A stretch of DNA of 64,000 nt from Microbacterium proteolyticum. Lineage in GTDB: Bacteria; Actinomycetota; Actinomycetes; Actinomycetales; Microbacteriaceae. Position numbers and translations under genes: made by a program. Below, one piece after another: positions 59,510-64,000 of this stretch. The notes under the pieces were generated by a model. It searched no databases. It saw only the letters and a program-made list of their open reading frames with translations, and was not told the DNA's origin. How positions within the stretch are numbered: position 1 is the stretch's first letter; each line of letters starts with the position of its first letter. The stretch spans positions 1,426,001 to 1,490,000 of the forward strand of contig NZ_CP121274.1 of assembly GCF_029639405.1 (NCBI RefSeq). Direction: 5' to 3'.

Positions 59510-60415
59510 TCATCCGCGGTAGGAAATACCCCATTCGCGACGCAATTCTCCACCCGGCTCGAGCGACAGCAGATCCGTCCCCGTCGCGAAAGCGTTCGAC
59601 GGCGCCGTCATCGGTTCGACGGCCACGGCCAGCGGGTTCCCCGGGTACCGGTCGGTGGTGAAGACCTGCACCCACTCGAAGCCGGCATCCTGCCAGAGCT
59701 CCACGACGCGACCGTCGGGGGCCGTGAGGGTGTGACGCGCGCGGCCATCGGCATCCCGCTCGAGCCCGCGATAGGCGTTGTCGAGCGACACGTCTCCGAG
59801 GCGACGACCCGCGCGGAGGTCGGTGGCCTCGTCGACCGGGACCTCGTCGACCGGGAGCTTCCGGTCGTCCAGGACGAGCGTCGTCGTGCCCGTCGAGTGC
59901 ACGACGAGATCCTCGGTGGCGACCCCGCCGATCTGCAGATACGGGTGGATGCCGAGCGCCACCGGCGCCGTGTCGGCGCCGACGTTCTCGATGCGGTGCT
60001 CCACGTGCAGACCGTCCGGGAGCAGGGTGAAGGTCACGTGCGTGCGCAGGTGGAACGGGTACCCGGTCTGGGGGACGACGTCCGCCGTCAGCACGAGCCG
60101 CTCGTCGGCGACCTCTTCGGCCGTGTACGAGCCGAAGCGCAGCAGTCCGTGGCTGGCGTTGCCGAACGCCGGCTCGCTGATCGCGAGCTGACGGTCCACT
60201 CCGCCGAAGGAGTACTTGCCGTCGCGGATGCGGTTCGGCCAGGGCACCAGGACGACGCCGGATGCCGCGGGCGTGGGCACGTCGTCGGCGTAGCGCGGGA
60301 CGAGATCGACGCCGTCGACGGTGAGGGCGCGCAGGGCCGCGCCCACCTGAGCGATCTCGGCCGAGGAACGGGGTCCGTTCAAGCGGAACCGGTAGCCGGT
60401 GGGGTCGGCGGTCAT
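59510..60415 (-). CDS. Aldose 1-epimerase family protein
   Basis: 301-aa galactose-mutarotase-like protein, which interconverts alpha and beta anomers of aldoses in the cytoplasm. VLVPWPNRIRDGKYSF carries the substrate-binding Arg, SHGLLRF the first His, LGIHPYLQIG the catalytic His, and VAVEPMTAPSNAF the catalytic Glu. This is the shorter YeaD/GalM-like actinobacterial type; the sugar is not predictable. ATG 60415 overlaps the stop of the upstream ABM-domain gene (ATGA). The last 30 codons run into a relatively AT-rich patch. Confidence 0.82.
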   Translation of the reverse strand: MTADPTGYRFRLNGPRSSAEIAQVGAALRALTVDGVDLVPRYADDVPTPAASGVVLVPWPNRIRDGKYSFGGVDRQLAISEPAFGNASHGLLRFGSYTAEEVADERLVLTADVVPQTGYPFHLRTHVTFTLLPDGLHVEHRIENVGADTAPVALGIHPYLQIGGVATEDLVVHSTGTTTLVLDDRKLPVDEVPVDEATDLRAGRRLGDVSLDNAYRGLERDADGRARHTLTAPDGRVVELWQDAGFEWVQVFTTDRYPGNPLAVAVEPMTAPSNAFATGTDLLSLEPGGELRREWGISYRG

Positions 60416-61035
60416 GAGGACACCTTTCGAGGACGCGGCGGGCGTTGCAACCAGGGTCGCAGCAGGCGGGTCACGCAGGGAAGAACCGCGTAGGTCATCA
60501 CAGGGGTGAGCAGCAACGTCGTGCCGAGGACGCGCAGCGGCAGCGGCACCTCGGCGAAGCCCGGGATGAACCCGAGCAGCCAGCTGGCGAGCAGGTTCGT
60601 GGGGAAGAAACCGATCCAGATCGTCACCGCCTGCTTCCATCGGGGCGGTGCGGGCGGGACCGGCTGCTGCACGGCCTGGGTCGTGGCATCCGTCCCGGTC
60701 AGCACCGATCCGAGCGAGGCGTCGAACCAGCCCTCGATGCCGGTGCGCCGTTCCACGCGCTCCTCGCGGGCGAACGGGCGGCCGGAATCCAGCCACCACT
60801 GCCGCTGCGACGAGGTCTCCCACTGCTCGAGCGTGGTGATGTCGCGGAAGCGGTACAGCATGTACCAGAGGTCGCTGTCTTCCCCCGCGCGTACCCAGCC
60901 CGAGCCGAGGAATCCGGGGAAGGCGGTCGCGAGGTCGGTGCCGGCCTGCATCCAGGAGGTCGCTTCGGCGGTGCGCGTCGGGTCGATGCGCCGCTCGATC
61001 GCCACCGTGATGGGGTGGGCGTCGGTGTCTGCCAT
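60412..61035 (-). CDS. Antibiotic-biosynthesis-monooxygenase-domain membrane protein
   Basis: 207-aa protein with an N-terminal ABM (dimeric ferredoxin-like) domain (ITVAIERRIDPTRTAEATSW, then DLWYMLYRFRDITTLEQWE) and two C-terminal membrane helices (WKQAVTIWIGFFPTNLLASW; VLGTTLLLTPVMTYAVLP), the COG3224 layout. Members are widespread but uncharacterised; the ABM fold may bind a small organic or heme-like ligand at the membrane. It is translationally coupled to the aldose epimerase gene. Confidence 0.8.
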   Translation of the reverse strand: MADTDAHPITVAIERRIDPTRTAEATSWMQAGTDLATAFPGFLGSGWVRAGEDSDLWYMLYRFRDITTLEQWETSSQRQWWLDSGRPFAREERVERRTGIEGWFDASLGSVLTGTDATTQAVQQPVPPAPPRWKQAVTIWIGFFPTNLLASWLLGFIPGFAEVPLPLRVLGTTLLLTPVMTYAVLPCVTRLLRPWLQRPPRPRKVSS

Positions 61036-61392
61036 GGTTCCATCTTCGGCTACCCTCCACGTCCCGGTTCTCCCGGCCCTCGTCCCGCTCATGGCGCCGC
61101 GTGTCCCGGAAGTGGTCAGTCCGGGCGCGTGAGAACCGCAGAAGGTGGGACGAGGTCCGACTCGGCAAGGACATGGATGCCATTCCCAGGCGCGGGCTGT
61201 AACGTGGTGCGGTCGGCTCTGGACGCCGCGTGTGATGCGCGGATGGGTTTGTGAGTCCAAGGGGCCGATGGACAGGACGCGATCGCGGCCTCGACCATCA
61301 TCAGTGAATGGCCCCCGGCCGACGACAGTCCGGGTTTCGCACCGCCCCGAGCGGTGTCGCTGTTTCGCGCGAACAGAACCCAGGAAGTCCCC
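61036..61392 (+). other. Promoter and long 5' leader of the helicase gene
   Basis: 357 bp without a gene. A TAACGT -10-like box at 61200-61205 would give an untranslated leader of about 180 nt. Long leaders are usual for cold-induced DEAD-box helicase genes and may fold to control translation; I see no riboswitch class I can name. The left part should contain the promoter of the leftward ABM-domain gene. Confidence 0.4.
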
Positions 61393-63675
61393 ATGCCCAA
61401 GAACAAGAAGCCCGCCGGCGGTCGCGCCGCGAAGAACTTCGAGCCCCGCTACGGCGCTCAGACCTCGTTCCAGGATCGCAAGCGTCGCCCCGGTGCCGAC
61501 GCGCCCGCCAAGCCCGGCAGCAAGAGCCCCACCCACCGCGGCTACCGCGCCCCCGAGGCCGACACCGCCCCCGCCAAGCGCCGCTGGAGCGCGTCGGACC
61601 GTGCCGGTCGCGACGAGGCCCGCGGCATCCGCAGCAACGCGCGCGCCGATGAGCGTCCGGCCCGGTCGTTCGACGACCGTCCCGCGCGGTCGTTCGACCG
61701 CAACGACCGTCCGGCTCGGTCGTTTGACCGCAATGACCGTCCGGCTCGTTCGTTCGAGCGCCGCGACGACCGTCCGGCCCGCGATGACCGTCCGGCCCGG
61801 TCCTTCGACCGCAGCGACCGTCCGGCCCGCGATGACCGTCCCGCTCGTTCGTTCGACCGCAATGACCGTCCGGCTCGTTCGTTCGACCGTAACGATCGTC
61901 CGGCTCGTTCGTTCGACCGTAACGATCGTCCGGCTCGGTCCTTCGAGCGCCGCGACGACCGTCCGGCCCGCGATGACCGTCCTGCCCGGTCCTTCGACCG
62001 CAGCGACCGTCCTGCCCGGGATGACCGTCCCGCTCGTTCGTTCGACCGCAGCGATCGTCCGGCTCGTTCCTTCGACCGCAGCGACCGTCCGGCTCGTTCG
62101 TTCGACCGCAGCGATCGTCCGGCTCGTTCCTTCGACCGTGACGACCGCCCCGCTCGTTCGTTCGACCGTAACGACCGTCCGGCTCGGTCCTTCGAGCGCC
62201 GCGACGACCGTCCGGCCCGCGATGACCGTCTCGCCCGTTCGTTCGACCGCAGCGACCGTCCTGCCCGCGATGACCGCCCCGCTCGTTCGTTCGACCGTAA
62301 CGATCGTCCCGCCCGCGATGACCGTCCCGCGCGGTCTTTCGAGCGTCGTGACGACCGTCCCCGCCGCACGGACGGCCCCAACCGTTCGGACTGGAACGCG
62401 TCGCCGAAGCGCTCGACCGAGCACGAGCAGCGGGTCGACGTCGTGCACGAGCGCCTCCAGGCCGAGGCCGTCGATGCGGCGACCGTGACCGGTGCCGGCT
62501 TCGCCGACCTGGGTCTGGGCGACAACATCGTCCGCGCGCTCGCCGGCCTCGGGGCCGAGAAGCCCTTCCCGATCCAGGCGGCCACGGTCGCGCCCATCCT
62601 CGAGGGTCGCGACGTCCTCGCCCGGGGCCGCACCGGCTCCGGCAAGACGATCGCCTTCGGCGCGCCGCTCGTCGAGCGCATCCTCCGCGCCCAGGCCGGT
62701 CAGCGTCGCGAGTTCGCCCGTGCGCCCAAGGCGCTCATCATGGCCCCGACGCGCGAGCTGGCCCTGCAGATCGACCGCACGGTGCAGGCCATCGCGCGCA
62801 GCGTCGGCCTGTTCACCACGCAGATCTACGGCGGTGTGCCCCAGGCGCGCCAGGTCGGTGCGCTGAGGAAGGGCGTCGACATCGTCATCGGCACCCCCGG
62901 TCGCATCGAAGATCTGCTGAACCAGGGCAAGCTCGACCTCTCGCAGGTGCAGGTGGCCGTGCTCGACGAGGCCGATCACATGTGCGAGCTCGGGTTCCTC
63001 GAGCCGGTCCAGCGCATCCTGCGCGCGACCGCCGAGGGTAGCCAGAAGCTGCTCTTCTCGGCCACGCTCGACCGCGAGGTCGCGGCCCTGGTCGACGAGT
63101 TCCTCGTCGAGCCGGCCGTCTACGAGGTCGCCGGCGAAGACCAGGACTCGAGCACCATCGAGCACCGCGTCCTCGTGATCGAGCACCGCGACAAGGCGCA
63201 GATCCTCGACTCGCTCGTCGACCGCGAGGGCAAGACGCTCGTCTTCGCCCGCACGCGCGCCTACGCCGAGATGCTCGCCGAGCAGTTCGACGAGGCGGGC
63301 ATCGCCGCGGTCGCCCTGCACGGTGACCTCAACCAGCAGAAGCGCACCCGCAACCTGGAGAAGCTCACCTCGGGTCGCGTGAACGTGCTCGTCGCCACGG
63401 ACGTCGCCGCGCGCGGCATCCATGTCGACGACATCGATCTGGTCATCCAGGCCGACGCCCCCGACGAGTACAAGACCTACCTGCACCGCTCCGGTCGTAC
63501 CGGTCGCGCCGGTCGCCGCGGCACCGTCGTGACGCTCATCACGCGTCAGCGTCAGCGCCGTATGACCGAGCTGCTCGATCGTGCCGAGATCGAGGCGCCG
63601 TTCGAGCCGACGCAGCTGGGTGACGACGTGCTCGAGGAGCTCGCGGGTCGTCAGCTCTCCGACGTCACGTCCTGA
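61393..63675 (+). CDS. DEAD-box RNA helicase with long Arg/Asp-rich N-terminal repeat domain
   Basis: 760-aa ATP-dependent RNA helicase. The core (about residues 370-755) has every motif: Q motif KPFPIQAAT, GRTGSGKT, PTRELALQI, TPGRIEDLL, DEAD, SATLD, LVFARTR, ATDVAARGIH and HRSGRTGRAG. Before it lies about 240 residues of DRPARSFDRN/S- and RDDRPARDD-type repeats, a low-complexity, disordered, charge-patterned region. Most bacterial helicases carry such tails at the C-terminus, so the N-terminal position is notable. Role in ribosome assembly, RNA decay or cold growth is inferred from family. ATG 61393 follows AGGA. Confidence 0.9.
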   Translation: MPKNKKPAGGRAAKNFEPRYGAQTSFQDRKRRPGADAPAKPGSKSPTHRGYRAPEADTAPAKRRWSASDRAGRDEARGIRSNARADERPARSFDDRPARSFDRNDRPARSFDRNDRPARSFERRDDRPARDDRPARSFDRSDRPARDDRPARSFDRNDRPARSFDRNDRPARSFDRNDRPARSFERRDDRPARDDRPARSFDRSDRPARDDRPARSFDRSDRPARSFDRSDRPARSFDRSDRPARSFDRDDRPARSFDRNDRPARSFERRDDRPARDDRLARSFDRSDRPARDDRPARSFDRNDRPARDDRPARSFERRDDRPRRTDGPNRSDWNASPKRSTEHEQRVDVVHERLQAEAVDAATVTGAGFADLGLGDNIVRALAGLGAEKPFPIQAATVAPILEGRDVLARGRTGSGKTIAFGAPLVERILRAQAGQRREFARAPKALIMAPTRELALQIDRTVQAIARSVGLFTTQIYGGVPQARQVGALRKGVDIVIGTPGRIEDLLNQGKLDLSQVQVAVLDEADHMCELGFLEPVQRILRATAEGSQKLLFSATLDREVAALVDEFLVEPAVYEVAGEDQDSSTIEHRVLVIEHRDKAQILDSLVDREGKTLVFARTRAYAEMLAEQFDEAGIAAVALHGDLNQQKRTRNLEKLTSGRVNVLVATDVAARGIHVDDIDLVIQADAPDEYKTYLHRSGRTGRAGRRGTVVTLITRQRQRRMTELLDRAEIEAPFEPTQLGDDVLEELAGRQLSDVTS
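61645..62370 (+). repeat. Arg/Asp-rich coding repeats of the helicase gene
   Basis: Degenerate repeats of about 27-30 nt encoding RPARSFDRN/S and DRPARD. Some neighbours are nearly identical at DNA level (for example TCGTTCGACCGTAACGATCG occurs in successive units), pointing to recent slippage or unequal exchange. Confidence 0.8.
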
Positions 63676-63684
63676 GTCGATCTC

Positions 63685-63719
63685 GAAAGCCCCGTCCGCC
63701 GTGTGCGGGCGGGGCTTTC
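63685..63719 (+). terminator. Terminator of the helicase gene
   Basis: 15-bp stem (63685-63699 with 63705-63719, one T-G pair) and 5-nt loop, 9 bp past the helicase stop, with T-rich sequence (CTTTCGCCGTTT) at its end. Likely bidirectional, since the partial leftward gene stops 7 bp beyond it. Confidence 0.8.
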
Positions 63720-63725
63720 GCCGTT

Positions 63726-64000
63726 TCAGAACAGGGTGGGTTCGCTCGCGGGGGCGACGGACGGGCGGGCGGATGCCGCCGACCCGGTGGTGCGGACGGG
63801 CCCGAGTCGCGGTGTGGTCGCCGTGCGCGCGGCGAGCCCCGGCTGCGGCCGGCCGCGCGGGTGGTCATCCTCGTCCCATCCGTCGAGGCGATGCATCCGC
63901 AGCAGCGGCTGCACGCGCTTACCGAGCCAGCGCCGGTAGGCCTGCGGTGCCTGCGCCGACACCCCCGGGTACAGACCACGGTAGGAGGAGACGAGTTCCG
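63726..64000 (-). CDS. Partial hypothetical protein, C-terminal end
   Basis: The frame is open to the right edge, so only the last 90 or so residues are seen. It begins (at the edge) ELVSSYRGLYPGVSAQ and continues YRRWLGKRVQPLLRMHRLDG, then an Ala/Pro/Arg-rich tail ending SEPTLF. No domain is recognised. The GTG at 63962 is in frame but probably internal, as coding character continues upstream to the edge. Confidence 0.55.
   Translation of the reverse strand, partial: ELVSSYRGLYPGVSAQAPQAYRRWLGKRVQPLLRMHRLDGWDEDDHPRGRPQPGLAARTATTPRLGPVRTTGSAASARPSVAPASEPTLF

Overview
The window is about 70% GC and reads as chromosome of a high-GC Gram-positive, most likely a Microbacteriaceae member close to Microbacterium. 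The grounds are strong GC3 bias, many GTG starts, a recurrent GGATGCC/GGCATCC word typical of that group, leaderless -10 boxes 6-7 nt before start codons, actinobacterial small families (DUF3073, DUF4097 with PadR), a CebR-type cellobiose locus and lipoprotein solute-binding proteins. I see no rRNA, tRNA, IS element, prophage or CRISPR array.

Layout. 0-7.8 kb: two leftward operons for nucleobase-type catabolism (NitT/TauT-class ABC transporter with a cytosine-deaminase-like amidohydrolase; XdhC, a second amidohydrolase, an XRE-cupin regulator and a phthalate-dioxygenase-type reductase), with a divergent MocA-like nucleotidyltransferase. 8-13.3 kb: ChvE/MmsAB-type monosaccharide ABC operon and a ROK regulator. 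13.6-21.4 kb: lytic transglycosylase, D-2-hydroxyacid dehydrogenase, flavoprotein plus ureidoglycolate lyase under a GntR regulator, and two paralogous large LuxR regulators. 21.6-22.6 kb: purS-purQ. 22.7-31.4 kb: cellobiose/cellodextrin uptake (three CebR-like operators, cebEFG, GH1 beta-glucosidase), a secreted protein with four 66-residue tandem repeats, an AraC-type regulator split by a run of 19 G, and a CebR-like LacI regulator. 31.4-40.6 kb: lipoprotein, NhaA, UraA-type permease, purC, BCCT transporter, PadR plus drug-type MFS exporter. 40.6-48.7 kb: TfoX-N protein, purD, small proteins, purM-purF, an MFS gene and a universal stress protein. 48.7-54.4 kb: PadR with a DUF4097 protein, Rho_N-like protein, topoisomerase IB, and a thiol-persulfide operon (Cys-rich small protein, CoA-disulfide reductase-rhodanese fusion, CstR-like repressor). 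54.4-64 kb: paired CrcB fluoride channels, RND exporter, multi-pass membrane protein, aldose epimerase, ABM-domain membrane protein, and a DEAD-box helicase with a long Arg/Asp-rich repeat domain.

How it fits together. Regulators sit beside palindromes that match their families: CebR-like sites at 22686-22754, GntR-type sites at 3129-3145 and 17372-17404, PadR-type sites at 38339 and 50172-50210, and a CsoR/CstR-type site at 54377. Purine synthesis genes (purS, purQ, purC, purD, purM, purF) are scattered across 24 kb among unrelated genes, and several have leaderless promoters.

The most unusual material is (i) the poly-G tract that throws an AraC regulator out of frame directly upstream of cebR and next to a tandem-repeat secreted protein, a candidate phase-variable switch; (ii) two dispersed families of intergenic palindromes, one with compensatory base changes and one built on TTCACGTGAA and GAGCGCACACG; (iii) an amidohydrolase that has lost two canonical metal ligands; and (iv) a compact persulfide-sensing operon with a perfect operator.
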